A stretch of 64,000 nucleotides of DNA from Gemmatimonadota bacterium (GCA_030430625.1 JAUIKL010000002.1:27279-91278); one strand, 5' to 3'; shown: positions 26,962 to 36,723, numbered from the stretch's first letter. A program made the numbers and translations. The notes: generated by a model from the letters alone, not told the origin.

Positions 26962-29594
26962 GGATCGAGCAGTTCAGGATCGACGGATTCGGTCGCCTGG
27001 CCGGCCTGGAGGTCGAGTCTCTGGGGTCTTTGGTGGCGGTGGTCGGCCCGAACGAGGCCGGGAAGTCCACGCTGTTCCACTTCCTCACGACGGCGCTCTA
27101 CGGCTTCAAGCCCGCCTCGCGTGACAAGAACCCGCACGTTCCATGGAGTAGCGACGAGGCGGGAGGGTCGGTGCTCATCCGACTGTCGGACGGTCGATGC
27201 GCCGAAGTGGAGCGCAGGCTTCGGTCCTCTCCGCGAGGAGTTCTGCGCATCGGCTCCGAGGAATCGGATCTGAGAAACCAGCCCGTCCCGTGGGTGAACC
27301 ACGTCCCGCACCCTGTCTTCCGACAGGTCTTCGCAATCACACTGGCCGAGCTGGCGGGCCTCGACTCGAACACCTGGCTGAGTATCCAGGACCGAGTGCT
27401 GGGATCGATGGGCGCGTCCGATCTCAGGGGCGCTCGCTCGGTCGCGGAACAGCTGGAGCAGGAAGCCGGTGAAATCTGGCGCCCCAGTCGCCGCGGGAAC
27501 CAGCGGCTGAGAGACCTGAAGCAGTCCACCCGCGCGCTTCGAAATCGGCGCCAGGAAGCGCTCGAGCGGGACCGACGCATTCGCACGCTCGTTGAGGAGC
27601 GTGAGAACGAACGCGTCCTGCTCAGCGAGGCCCGGACCGAGCGTCAGGCTCACAAGGTGTCGCTGGAAGTGACGACCGAGTTGCTACCGGTGCGGAGGCG
27701 TCTCGAGCGGGTCGAGCAACTTCGCGAGGAGGGTGGGGGCCGCGAAGAGTTGGCGAGACTCCCCGAGCGGTTGGTCGATACGGTCGAGTCACTCCGCCGG
27801 CAAGCAGAAGAAGCCCGGAGACAGGTCGAGGACAACGAGGGCGAGCTCGCCGCCGCCGAGGCCCTTCGGGCCGCGGTCACCGAGCGCCACCGAGGGGTCC
27901 TCGACCGCGAAGGCGAGATTCACCGGTTCGGAGCCCAGGTCGCCGGAACCGAGAAGGAGTTGGAGCAACGGTCCAGTTACAACGCCGAGCTCGCCGAGAT
28001 CGAGGGGCGCTCCGAGGCCGCGATCACACAGCTCCTGGACCGGACGGTCGACGAAGACGTCGAGGCCGCGCTCGACGGTCTTTCGCTCTCTCTGCTGAGG
28101 GACCGAATCCAACGGCTCCAGGAGCGGGAAGGTGCTCGTGGCGACGAACGCTCTTCCCCTACGTCGGCGCCCAGAGGAGTCGTCCCCGCCCTCGTCGCGA
28201 TCGCCGCGGGGGTGGGGTTGTGGATCTGGGGGGTCGACACCGACGCGACTCTGCTGGCCTCGGTCGGCGGAGCTCTCGCGGCCGTGGGGCTTGCGTGGGG
28301 CATCCTCGTTCGCGCCCGCCCAGGGGCCGGGAAAGAACCCGGGCCCGTAGATGAGGTCGACGAACTCCGTTCGAAGGTCCGCCTCATGCTCGCGCCCCTT
28401 CCCCTACGCAACGAGTGGCTCGACCGCCCGACGATGGGCCTGGTGGAGGACCTCGGCCGCCTGCGTGAACTCCGCCGGGCACGCGGCTCGGTGTTGCGAA
28501 GGATCGAAGGGCTGGACCGACTCGCACGCGAGACGGACGAGAACTGTCGCCGGCTCGCCGAGACGCTTTCGGTCGCGGTGCCCGGATCGTCGACCGCCGC
28601 CGTTTCCCACTTCCGCGACCTCCTGGCCGAGGCTCAGCGCGTCGAGAGCGAGGCCAGGGCGGCCGAGCGCGACCGCGTGCGTCTCGAGCGCAGCCACACA
28701 CGGGCGCGGACGGAAGCGGAGCGACTCAGCGGGGAGGTCGCAGCGCTCATGGGGCGGGTCTTCGAGGTCACCGGCGCGACCGACATCGACGCGGTCGAGC
28801 AGGTGCAGCGGCGCCTCGTGGCGCACGCGGAGGCCGACCGGCTCGAACGTGAACTCCTGAGGGAGCATCCGGACCTCGACGAACTGCGGGAGCGCATCCG
28901 GCAGACGGAGGAGAGTGGCGTTCCGTGGAACCGCCGAGCGGAAGAGGTGGCTCGGCTCCGCAGCCGAATCGAAGAGCTCGACACGATCATCGAGGCGGGG
29001 GTCGGTCGGGCAGAAGCGCTCGACAGTGAGGTGGCGAACCTACGGCGCCTCGAGACGGCGGACAGCGTCGACAGCGCGCTGATCGACGCGCAGGAATCGG
29101 AGCGGGCGCTGGCCCGGGAGCGGGACAAGAAGTGGGTCATGGCCCAACTGATTCGGGAGGCGGACCGCCGCTTCCGGGAGGAGCACCAGCCGGACCTGCT
29201 CCGCCGCGCCTCCGACCACCTCCGCACCCTGACCGACGGACGGTACCAGCGTCTGCTGATCGACGAGTCCGGCGGGAACGCGACGTTCCAACTCGTCGGC
29301 CCCGGCCTTCCCCACCCGATCCCGTTGGCCGCGCCCATCTCGACGGGCACGATCGAGCAGGCGTACCTGAGCCTGCGTCTGGCCATCGTCGACCACCTCG
29401 ACGAAGGGTCGGAGACGCTCCCCCTGTTCGTCGACGAAGCCTTCGTGAACTGGGACTCGACCCGTCGCGACCACGGTCTCGACACCCTGTCCCGACTCGC
29501 GCAGAACCGCCAGATCTTCGCCTTCACCTGTCACCCACGAATGGCGGCGCGGCTCGAAGAGCACGGCGCACGGGTGCTCGAGTTGGAGCGGTGA
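26958..29594 (+). CDS. SbcC/Rad50-like AAA ATPase with membrane hairpin (YhaN family)
   Basis: This 878-residue protein is the partner of the upstream nuclease. Walker A is GPNEAGKST (30-38). Two long coiled-coil arms (about 190-390 and 490-720) are interrupted by two hydrophobic helices near 405-450 ('LVAIAAGVGLWIW', 'ALAAVGLAWGILV'), a known feature of YhaN, and Walker B is 'LPLFVDEAF' near 820, followed by a His-containing switch ('FAFTCHP'). The membrane hairpin suggests a nuclease tethered to the inner membrane. The GTG start overlaps the yhaO-like stop (GTGA). Confidence 0.85.
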   Translation: MRIEQFRIDGFGRLAGLEVESLGSLVAVVGPNEAGKSTLFHFLTTALYGFKPASRDKNPHVPWSSDEAGGSVLIRLSDGRCAEVERRLRSSPRGVLRIGSEESDLRNQPVPWVNHVPHPVFRQVFAITLAELAGLDSNTWLSIQDRVLGSMGASDLRGARSVAEQLEQEAGEIWRPSRRGNQRLRDLKQSTRALRNRRQEALERDRRIRTLVEERENERVLLSEARTERQAHKVSLEVTTELLPVRRRLERVEQLREEGGGREELARLPERLVDTVESLRRQAEEARRQVEDNEGELAAAEALRAAVTERHRGVLDREGEIHRFGAQVAGTEKELEQRSSYNAELAEIEGRSEAAITQLLDRTVDEDVEAALDGLSLSLLRDRIQRLQEREGARGDERSSPTSAPRGVVPALVAIAAGVGLWIWGVDTDATLLASVGGALAAVGLAWGILVRARPGAGKEPGPVDEVDELRSKVRLMLAPLPLRNEWLDRPTMGLVEDLGRLRELRRARGSVLRRIEGLDRLARETDENCRRLAETLSVAVPGSSTAAVSHFRDLLAEAQRVESEARAAERDRVRLERSHTRARTEAERLSGEVAALMGRVFEVTGATDIDAVEQVQRRLVAHAEADRLERELLREHPDLDELRERIRQTEESGVPWNRRAEEVARLRSRIEELDTIIEAGVGRAEALDSEVANLRRLETADSVDSALIDAQESERALARERDKKWVMAQLIREADRRFREEHQPDLLRRASDHLRTLTDGRYQRLLIDESGGNATFQLVGPGLPHPIPLAAPISTGTIEQAYLSLRLAIVDHLDEGSETLPLFVDEAFVNWDSTRRDHGLDTLSRLAQNRQIFAFTCHPRMAARLEEHGARVLELER

Positions 29595-30469
29595 ACGACG
29601 GCGGAGTGGCCGAGCCCACCCGGCAGCCGCTCGCCATCCGGCGATACGGAGCGGCCCCAGAAGCCGGTGGGCACGCGTACCTGCTGATCCACGGCTTCGG
29701 AGGCTCGTCCTTCACGTGGAGAGGTTGGGCACCCGCGTTGGGGGCGCTCGGGACGACCTACACCGTCGACCTGACCGGCTTCGGTGATGCGCCCAAACCG
29801 GGTAAAGGCCCGTACGACCTGCCGACACAAGCGGACCGAATCGTGGCGTTCGCTCGCGATCGACACCTCGGGGCCATGACGCTGATCGGTCACTCGATGG
29901 GGGGTGGAGTCGCCCTCCTGCTCGCCACACGACTGCTCGACCGCCCGTCGGTGGACGTTCGCGCACTCGTTCTCGTGGCAGCAGCCGCCTATCCGCAGCG
30001 GCTGCCACCCTTTGTCGGGCTCTCGCGACACCCTCGACTGACGAGAGGCCTCGCGAAGTCGATCGGCTTGCGGCGGATCGTGAAGACTACCCTTCGTTCG
30101 ATCGTGCACGACCCTTCGTCGGTCGACGACGCTCAGGTCGACGCCTACACCGCTCCGCTCGAGTCGGAGGGCGGGCTGGAGGCGGCCATGGCAACGGGCC
30201 GAAGCATCGTCCCCCCCGACCTCGACGAGATCACCGCGAAGTACCCCCGGCTGACGATGCCGACCCTGGCGCTTTGGGGTGACGCGGACCGCGTCGTCCC
30301 CATCTGGGTCGGCCAGCGCCTGGCCCGCGAGCTTCCGCGCGCCGAACTGCACGTCCTCGAGGCGTGCGGGCACGTGCCTTCGGAAGAGCGCCCCGATGCC
30401 TCCCTTGCCGTCCTCCTCGACTTCCTCGAGCGGTACGAACTCGCACCTCCGACCCGGCGGAACCCCTGA
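29591..30469 (+). CDS. alpha/beta hydrolase
   Basis: This 292-residue protein has the alpha/beta-hydrolase fold with catalytic Ser102 in GHSMGG, oxyanion motif 'LIHGFGGSS' (32-40), acid Asp in 'LWGDADRVVP' near 233 and His in 'EACGHVPSEERPD' near 262. There is no signal peptide, so it is cytoplasmic. The GTG at 29591 overlaps the stop of the ATPase gene (GTGA) and the product ends one base into the next gene, so it is part of a four-gene operon. The sequence is close to generic esterases or C-C hydrolases; the substrate cannot be told. Confidence 0.82.
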   Translation: MNDGGVAEPTRQPLAIRRYGAAPEAGGHAYLLIHGFGGSSFTWRGWAPALGALGTTYTVDLTGFGDAPKPGKGPYDLPTQADRIVAFARDRHLGAMTLIGHSMGGGVALLLATRLLDRPSVDVRALVLVAAAAYPQRLPPFVGLSRHPRLTRGLAKSIGLRRIVKTTLRSIVHDPSSVDDAQVDAYTAPLESEGGLEAAMATGRSIVPPDLDEITAKYPRLTMPTLALWGDADRVVPIWVGQRLARELPRAELHVLEACGHVPSEERPDASLAVLLDFLERYELAPPTRRNP

Positions 30470-30969
30470 TGCTGATCGACGACCTGGCCGAGTACGACGG
30501 AAAGTCGGTGGTCGTGCTCGAGGCGATCGCGAAGCGGTACGAAGACGATCCGGGCGCCGTCAGCCGGGCCGTGGCACTGGCCGCGTCCGCGGACGGCCAC
30601 ACCGCCGCAGGGGCGACGTGGCTTCTTCGGAGTTGGCTGCGGGGCGGGGCGTCCATCGACTCGCACGACGTCGTCTCGCTGGGCCACCGACTCCGGGAGA
30701 TGACGGACCCGTGGGCTCGCCTCCACGTCTGTCAGACGGTGGGTCTCCTCGACATCGGCCCCGACGTAGCGGTCGAGTTCTACGACTTCCTTCTGGAGGC
30801 GGCGTCGGCGCCACGCCCCTTTCTCAGGGCCTGGGGAACCGATGGGTTGGTCCGCCTCGCGTCGGCACATCCGCAGTACGCGGAGGCCGCGGAACGTGCC
30901 CTGGAACGCGCCGTTGCCGACGAGGCAGCCTCGGTCCGCGCCCGCGCCCGACAGATCCTGGCCGAGTGA
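30469..30969 (+). CDS. small HEAT-like helical protein of unknown function
   Basis: This 166-residue all-helical protein was not assigned to a named family. It has pairs of amphipathic helices ('PGAVSRAVALAASADGHTAAG', 'DPWARLHVCQTVGLLDIG', 'RPFLRAWGTDGLVRLA') spaced like HEAT or Armadillo repeats and ends 'SVRARARQILAE'. There is no signal peptide. It starts within the stop of the hydrolase gene (TGATG) and ends 15 bases before the converging pilus ATPase gene. It could be a scaffold or adaptor; that is a guess from fold type only. Confidence 0.6.
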   Translation: MLIDDLAEYDGKSVVVLEAIAKRYEDDPGAVSRAVALAASADGHTAAGATWLLRSWLRGGASIDSHDVVSLGHRLREMTDPWARLHVCQTVGLLDIGPDVAVEFYDFLLEAASAPRPFLRAWGTDGLVRLASAHPQYAEAAERALERAVADEAASVRARARQILAE

Positions 30970-30983
30970 ATCGGGGCCAGTCG

Positions 30984-33278
30984 TCAGCCCATGGCGCGGC
31001 GCAACGCCGCCTTCATCCTGGTCTGTAGGCGTGCCGGGTCGATCGGCTTCCGCAGGTAATCGTCCGCGCCCATCTCGATCAGCTCGATCTCGGCGTCGGG
31101 GTCAGGAGTCCCGGTGAGGACGACGACAGGCATCGATGCGGTCACGATCGATTGACGGACGGAGCGCAGCACCTCACGACCGCCGAGAACCGGCATGTCG
31201 AGGTCGAGGAGCATCATGTCGAAGTGCTCGCCCTTCGCAAAGCGCAGAAGGGCCTCCGCACCGTCCGAGGACTCGCTCACGTCGTAGCCGAGGTGCTTCT
31301 CGATCGTGGCCCTCGCAATGCTTCGGGTGGTGCCGTCGTCGTCGACGAGGAGCACGTGCGGCTGCTCGTCCTCCTCCGGCGTGGGGACCTCGACGACCGC
31401 GGCGTCGACCGCCGTGCCCGAGCGACTGGCGTCCGCCGGCGCGGCCCTGCGGCTACCGGCGGTACTCCCCTCCGCACCGTCCGACGCGGTGGGATCCGAG
31501 GCCGCCCCCCCGCCTACGCCGGCAAGGACGGGTGACTCGGCCGGTTCGTCGTGGTGAACCTCGGTGTGGATCGGGCGGGATGCCGAGGGCTTCCGCTCGT
31601 CGCCCGACCCCACCACACGTTCCACCTCCTCCAACGTCGTCTCTCCGGCATCCACGCGACGGAGAGCCGCTTCCCGGAGGGTGACCATGCCGTCGTCCTC
31701 GGCCTGCTTCTGCAGCTCTTGAGGGGCCGCACCCGCAAGCATCAGAGCGATCAGCTCGGAGGTCGGGGTCATGAACTCGGTGATCGGGAGCCGCCCGGCG
31801 TAGCCGGAGCCCCGACACTCGTCACACCCGATGGCGCGGCGCACCTGCTTCCTGTCGTACTGTCCCTGGAGTGCCTCTTCCGATGCGGTAGGGGTTCCAT
31901 CGACATCCTCCGCGCAGTGGTCACACACCTTCCTGACCAGACGCTGAGCCAACGCTCCGCGCAGGGTCTCGGCCACCGTCGCAGCGTCGAGTCCGAGGTC
32001 GATGAAGCGTCGAATGGCCCCGATCGCGTCGTTCGTGTGCAGCGTGGCGAGGACGAGGTGACCGGTCAGGGACGCCTGCGCCGCGACCTCGGCCGTTTCC
32101 TGGTCACGGATCTCCCCGACGAAGATCACGTCGGGGTCCTGCCGAAGGATGGCCCGCAGGGCGGAGGCGAAGGTCATGCCCTGCTTGTGCTCGACCTGGA
32201 TCTGAGTGAGCTCGGGTAGCTCGTACTCGACCGGGTCCTCGACCGTCATGATGTTGATGTCTTCCGTGGCGATCTCCTGCAGGGCGCCGTACATCGTGGT
32301 CGTCTTTCCCGACCCGGTCGGCCCCGTGACCACCACGATGCCGTCCCGGTGGGCCAGAGCCTTCCGGATGCGCACCAGCTCGGGCTCGACGATTCCGGTG
32401 TCGGACAGCGTTCCCGCGCCCTGCGTATCCAGGACACGAATGACCGCCTTCTCCGATTGTCGTGTGGGGACCGTCGAGACGCGGAGATCGTACTTCTTCC
32501 CGTTTACGTGAACCTTGGCCCGACCGTCCTGCGGTCGAAGCCGGTCCGTGATGTCGAGCTTGGCCATGATCTTGATGCGTGACACCACACGGGCCATCAC
32601 CGGAAGGGGAATCTGCATCCCGTTGTGCAGAACCCCGTCCATACGGAAGCGGACGACACCCTGACGGCCGAGCGGCTGGACGTGAACGTCGGAAGCGCCA
32701 CGTTCCACGGCCTCGTGGAGGATGATGTTCGTCAGCTTCACGATCGGTCCAGCGCCGACCTCCTCCTCCGAAAAGGTCTCGGGTTCCTCCTCGATCTCCG
32801 CGACCGAAACATCTCCGACCCTGGAGAACTGCGCGTCGATCTGCGAGAGCATCGACTCGACCACTTGCTCGGGCGCGTAGTTGTGCTCGATCCAGCTCCG
32901 GATCAGGTCGGGCGGTGCGATTTCGTAACGGGTCGATCGACCTGACGCGAAGGCGACCTCCTGGTCCGCCACGGGATCGAACGGGTTCGATGTCGCCACG
33001 AGGAGGTACCGATCGCCGTCGAACAGAGGGTACACCCCGTACTTCCGAGCCACACTGGCCGGGAGCAGCTTGGCCGCCGACGGGATGGCCGCATCGAAGT
33101 CCGCCACGCCCATCGAGTAGACCCCGGCTACAGCCTCGGCCAACTCGGGGGTAGAGAGACCCAACTGTTCCGATGCCGAACGCCACGCGTCTCCGACGGA
33201 GGTGACGTTGGGCAGGTCGAAGTCGTCGGCTCCTTCGAGTCCAGCTCGACGAGCGGCCTGCACCATCCAGTGGCTCAT
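30984..33278 (-). CDS. PilB/GspE-type ATPase with C-terminal receiver domain
   Basis: This 764-residue protein joins two systems. Residues about 20-155 are the MshEN/GspE N-terminal domain ('AVAGVYSMGVADFDAAIPSA'), a class known to bind c-di-GMP in some members. About 180-570 is the secretion/pilus ATPase: Walker A GPTGSGKTTT near 320, Asp and His boxes, Walker B, and a zinc knuckle with CDHC near 450 and CDEC near 487, characteristic of PilB/GspE rather than PilT. A low-complexity linker leads to a REC domain at about 638-764 with acidic DDD, phosphorylatable Asp692 (LLDLDMP) and Lys near 743. The start overlaps the hpt stop (ATGA). An extension motor with its own receiver is rare. Confidence 0.85.
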   Translation of the reverse strand: MSHWMVQAARRAGLEGADDFDLPNVTSVGDAWRSASEQLGLSTPELAEAVAGVYSMGVADFDAAIPSAAKLLPASVARKYGVYPLFDGDRYLLVATSNPFDPVADQEVAFASGRSTRYEIAPPDLIRSWIEHNYAPEQVVESMLSQIDAQFSRVGDVSVAEIEEEPETFSEEEVGAGPIVKLTNIILHEAVERGASDVHVQPLGRQGVVRFRMDGVLHNGMQIPLPVMARVVSRIKIMAKLDITDRLRPQDGRAKVHVNGKKYDLRVSTVPTRQSEKAVIRVLDTQGAGTLSDTGIVEPELVRIRKALAHRDGIVVVTGPTGSGKTTTMYGALQEIATEDINIMTVEDPVEYELPELTQIQVEHKQGMTFASALRAILRQDPDVIFVGEIRDQETAEVAAQASLTGHLVLATLHTNDAIGAIRRFIDLGLDAATVAETLRGALAQRLVRKVCDHCAEDVDGTPTASEEALQGQYDRKQVRRAIGCDECRGSGYAGRLPITEFMTPTSELIALMLAGAAPQELQKQAEDDGMVTLREAALRRVDAGETTLEEVERVVGSGDERKPSASRPIHTEVHHDEPAESPVLAGVGGGAASDPTASDGAEGSTAGSRRAAPADASRSGTAVDAAVVEVPTPEEDEQPHVLLVDDDGTTRSIARATIEKHLGYDVSESSDGAEALLRFAKGEHFDMMLLDLDMPVLGGREVLRSVRQSIVTASMPVVVLTGTPDPDAEIELIEMGADDYLRKPIDPARLQTRMKAALRRAMG

Positions 33279-33640
33279 GAGTTTCCGCGGACCTCGCCGA
33301 TGTACTCGATCACACGATCGAACTCGGGTCGTGCGTCCGCCAGCGCCGATTCCACCGCCGCGGAGTCGAGGTCCGCCGCTGCCGTCTCCATCGTCTCGAA
33401 GTATCCGGACAGCCGGTTCGCCCAGATGTTGCCGCACGACGACTTGAGCGAGTGGGCATTCGCACGGACGACCTCCAGATCGCCACTCTCCGCAGCAGAC
33501 GAGAGCTCACCGAACAGCTTCGGAGCCTCGCCGACGAAGATGTCGAGGGTAAGGTCGACGACCTCTTCGATTCCGGCCTGCTTCATGAGCCCACGGAAGC
33601 CGGGCAGGTCGATCGGGGCGTCTTTACTGAAGCTGACCAT
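33275..33640 (-). CDS. Hpt domain phosphotransfer protein
   Basis: This 121-residue protein is a single histidine phosphotransfer domain: four helices with the motif 'ANAHSLKSSCGNIWA', phosphorylatable His63 and the conserved Lys and Gly after it. It shuttles phosphoryl groups between receivers. It lies 30 bases after the hybrid kinase and overlaps the start of the pilus ATPase-receiver gene, so the obvious route is kinase receiver to Hpt to the ATPase receiver. Confidence 0.85.
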   Translation of the reverse strand: MVSFSKDAPIDLPGFRGLMKQAGIEEVVDLTLDIFVGEAPKLFGELSSAAESGDLEVVRANAHSLKSSCGNIWANRLSGYFETMETAAADLDSAAVESALADARPEFDRVIEYIGEVRGNS

Positions 33641-33670
33641 CGTCGTCTCTCGGATGTGGGGGATTCGTGC

Positions 33671-35851
33671 TCACGTGCCTGTGCCGGCCTGAGCCAGTGC
33701 CGGACCATCCTGCAACCACTTCACGACAGCACTTCGGAGTTCACCGACGGAGAGCGGTTTGGACAGGAACGCGTCCATCCCGCAGGCGAGACACCGCTGT
33801 TTGTCGCTCTCCTGGGCGCTGGCCGTCAGCGCCACGATCGGTACGTGGCCGCCCTTCGTGCGCTCGTGCTCACGAATGGCCACGGTGGCGTCGTACCCGT
33901 CCATCACCGGCATCTGGCAGTCCATGAGGATCAGGTCGAAGTCGCTGCGCTGGAACGCCGCGACCGCCTGAGCTCCGTCCTCGGCCACGGTGATCTCGAC
34001 GCCCAGCTTCTCGAGCAGCTTCGACGCGATCGTCCGATTCACCGCATTGTCCTCGACGAGGAGCACGTGACCTGCGGCCAACAGCTCGGACTCGGAAGGC
34101 CCCGCAGCAGCGTCGTCCTGACCAAGAAGTCCGATGCGTTCCAGAGCGTCCGTCCACCGCCTCTCGAGGAACGGCTTGATGAGGTCGAAGTCGAAGCCTG
34201 AACCCGAGTCGTTGCGGTCGGCCCGGTGCCCAGCGGTGAGGCGCACCAGAGTCGGCCCATCCGCGCCCAGGATCGTCCGCATCTCCTGAGCGAAGCGATG
34301 ACAGACGATGTCTCCGAACGCGTTGTCGATCAGGATGGCCGCGTAGCCGTCCACGGGCGCCTTCTTCTTCGAGGCGACCTCGAGGGCGTACTCCGGCGAA
34401 TCGGAGGCATCGACGGAGACGCCGAACTCGTCGAGGTGCTCCCGGGTCAGGTCCCGAATCATCTTCGACGGGGACACGAGCATGACCTTCGGCTCCCCCG
34501 TCACACCGATCCTGGGCCGGACCCGTCCCGCGTCGATCGTGGGGTCGAGGGTGGCGTAGAAGACGGATCCTTCACCCTCTACGCTCGTCACCCCCACCGA
34601 TCCACCCAGCAGTGCGGACAGCTCACGGCAGATGGCCAGGCCGAGCCCCGTGCCACCGTGCTTGCGCGTCGTGGACAGATCCGCTTGCTCGAACTTGTCG
34701 AAGATCCGCTCGACCGCGTGGGCGGGAATCCCGATACCGGTATCCTCGACCGCAATGCGGATCGCTCCTGTCTCGGCCGGCTCGACCGAGATGAGCACGT
34801 GTCCCTCGGCCGTGAACTTCACGGCGTTCCCGGCCAGGTTCGTGACGATCTGACGTATCCGGCCCGGGTCGCTCAGGAAGTACCGCTCGGCGTCGGGAGC
34901 GTACCGGACACCGAGTTCGACCCCCTTCGCGATCGCCTGAGGCGCGAGGATCTCAGCAACGTCGTCGACGACCTCCCGGAGGTCGAAGGGCACGGATTCC
35001 AGAGACAGGGACCCAGCCTCGATCTTCGAGAAGTCGAGTAGGTCGTTGATCAAGAGCAGAAGGCTCCTGGCCGAGCGCTCCGTGGCCTCGGCGAACTCTC
35101 TTTGTTCCGTCCCGAGCTCGGTCTCGAGCAGAAGCCCGGTCATGCCGAGCACGCCGTTGATCGGGGTCCGGATCTCGTGGCTCATGTTGGCCAGGAACTC
35201 CGCTTTGGCCCGCGCCGCCTGCCTGGCCTCCTGCTCGGACTTCCGGAGATCTCGGGTACGCTCGGCGACGGTCCGCTCGAGATTGGCGTTGTGTTCGGCC
35301 AGCTCTCGGTAGAGCCCCCCACTCTCCAGAACCCCGGCACAATTCTGCATGAGGATCGAGAGGACCATCATCCCCGCTTCGGGAATGAAGGGGTGCTCGT
35401 CGTCCAGCGCCGCGATGAACATCCCCGAAATCTTCGAGGGCGTCGCGAGCACGTGCATCATGACCGACTTGCCGATGTGACGGCTCGGTACGATGACGGG
35501 GCGGTCCTGGTAGAGTGCCCAACCGAAGGTTCCTTCTTCGACCTGAAAGTCGAGTTCGGCCTGAACCGCCTCTCGCTGCTCGGGCGAATCGACGAGGTCG
35601 AGGCTGAACTCCAGTCCCTCGTCGTCCGCGAAGGCCACACCCATGGTCCCGAAATCGGCCACGCGCCGCACGGCACTCTGGGCGGCCTTGAACACGGTCT
35701 CGGGCGTGGCTCCGGACGCCTGCTCCGTCTGGAACACGGTTCCGAGCTGGGCCACGGCTTCGAGGGCCTCCGCCAGCCAGAGCTGCGTATCCGCGCGTGA
35801 CCGTTCCTGGATCGAATCCACCTGGAAGCGATCGGTGTTGATGCGGACCAT
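33671..35851 (-). CDS. hybrid histidine kinase (GAF-like, HisKA, HATPase, pseudo-receiver, receiver)
   Basis: This 726-residue soluble kinase has a GAF-like sensor at about 25-190, a short coiled coil ('LYRELAEHNANLERTVAERT'), HisKA with His225 in 'ANMSHEIRTPIN', and HATPase with N and G boxes ('IVTNLAGNAVKFT', 'VEDTGIGIP', 'GGTGLGLAICREL'). The first receiver-like domain (about 455-570) lacks the acidic pair and is degenerate; the second (about 588-710) is complete with 'LILMDCQMP' and 'LSKPLS'. The ATG at 35851 overlaps the HDOD stop (ATGA). A longer frame to 36364 reads over the HDOD gene and is rejected. No membrane segment, so the signal is cytoplasmic. Confidence 0.88.
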   Translation of the reverse strand: MVRINTDRFQVDSIQERSRADTQLWLAEALEAVAQLGTVFQTEQASGATPETVFKAAQSAVRRVADFGTMGVAFADDEGLEFSLDLVDSPEQREAVQAELDFQVEEGTFGWALYQDRPVIVPSRHIGKSVMMHVLATPSKISGMFIAALDDEHPFIPEAGMMVLSILMQNCAGVLESGGLYRELAEHNANLERTVAERTRDLRKSEQEARQAARAKAEFLANMSHEIRTPINGVLGMTGLLLETELGTEQREFAEATERSARSLLLLINDLLDFSKIEAGSLSLESVPFDLREVVDDVAEILAPQAIAKGVELGVRYAPDAERYFLSDPGRIRQIVTNLAGNAVKFTAEGHVLISVEPAETGAIRIAVEDTGIGIPAHAVERIFDKFEQADLSTTRKHGGTGLGLAICRELSALLGGSVGVTSVEGEGSVFYATLDPTIDAGRVRPRIGVTGEPKVMLVSPSKMIRDLTREHLDEFGVSVDASDSPEYALEVASKKKAPVDGYAAILIDNAFGDIVCHRFAQEMRTILGADGPTLVRLTAGHRADRNDSGSGFDFDLIKPFLERRWTDALERIGLLGQDDAAAGPSESELLAAGHVLLVEDNAVNRTIASKLLEKLGVEITVAEDGAQAVAAFQRSDFDLILMDCQMPVMDGYDATVAIREHERTKGGHVPIVALTASAQESDKQRCLACGMDAFLSKPLSVGELRSAVVKWLQDGPALAQAGTGT

Positions 35852-36723
35852 CACCCCTCCGCGTCCAACCCGAGAAGGTGAACGGAGGCCTCGTACTGGC
35901 GATCGATCTCCTCCACGACGAAGGGGATCGCGCCGGGGTCGAGGCCCAGCTTCGCCCAACCGGAGGCCGAAACCGGGGGCACGTACCGCTCTCCGCTTCC
36001 CCCGAACCGGAGCGCGTGCGCCAGTATGTCGGCCACGTGCATCGTGGCGGCCTCGGTCGGGAACCGGTCCGCCCGGCGCGGCTGATGGTGGAAGCCGATC
36101 GCCTGCTGTAGGACGTCCGGCATCTTCCACTGCTTCATCAGGATCATTCCCAGCCGTGCGTGATCGAAGCCGAGGATGTCCTGCTCGGCTTCGATGAGCA
36201 GCGAGTCTCGGTCGCGCGCTGCGGACAGGACGGACTTGGCCTCGTCCGGAGCGCGCAGAAGGAGTACGAGGCGCCCCACGTCGTGGAGGATCCCGGCCAC
36301 GAAGAAGCGTTCGACGTTCGCCTCGCCGCGCATACCAGAGATGACGCGGGCCGCGACGCCGCACGCAAGGCTGTGACGCCAGACCCCGTCGACGTCGATC
36401 AGTTCAGCGGGAATGTTCTTGAAGAGACCGGTCACCGAGGTGGCCAGCGAGAGGTCCCTCACCTGTGAGGTGCCGACGACACTCACCGCCTGAGACACGG
36501 TCTCGATCTTCTTCGGAAAAGCGAAGAAGGCGCTGTTCACGAGCTTCAACAGTCGGGCCGTGAGAGCCGTGTCCTGTCGGATCACATTGGCAACATCGCC
36601 GGCACCACCGCGGGGGTGGTTGATAACCTCCATCAGTCGGTTGTAGACGACGGGCGGAGAGCCGAGCTCCGGGGAGCCCGAGATCAGATCCTGCGGACGG
36701 AGGCGGCCCGAGACGGTCACCAT
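35851..36723 (-). CDS. HDOD domain protein
   Basis: This 290-residue HDOD protein has the domain at about 15-215: 'LGSPPVVYNRLMEVINHP' start, 'DTALTARLLKLVNSAFF', 'FVAGILHDVGRLVLL' and 'FDHARLGMILMKQW'. HDOD domains resemble HD phosphohydrolases but lack most metal ligands; they act in signalling, often next to kinases and type IV pilus or flagellar genes. The start overlaps the stop of the small upstream gene (TGATG) and the product couples to the kinase. The family has no known single reaction. Confidence 0.85.
   Translation of the reverse strand: MVTVSGRLRPQDLISGSPELGSPPVVYNRLMEVINHPRGGAGDVANVIRQDTALTARLLKLVNSAFFAFPKKIETVSQAVSVVGTSQVRDLSLATSVTGLFKNIPAELIDVDGVWRHSLACGVAARVISGMRGEANVERFFVAGILHDVGRLVLLLRAPDEAKSVLSAARDRDSLLIEAEQDILGFDHARLGMILMKQWKMPDVLQQAIGFHHQPRRADRFPTEAATMHVADILAHALRFGGSGERYVPPVSASGWAKLGLDPGAIPFVVEEIDRQYEASVHLLGLDAEG

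Noticed and set aside
32104-33186. 360-codon frame on the - strand over the PilB-receiver gene
   Set aside because: Different frame on the same strand; residues look random and the true frame has all ATPase motifs.
35852-36364. N-terminal extension of the hybrid kinase
   Set aside because: It lies over the HDOD gene and is Arg/Pro-rich; ATGA overlap marks the proper start.
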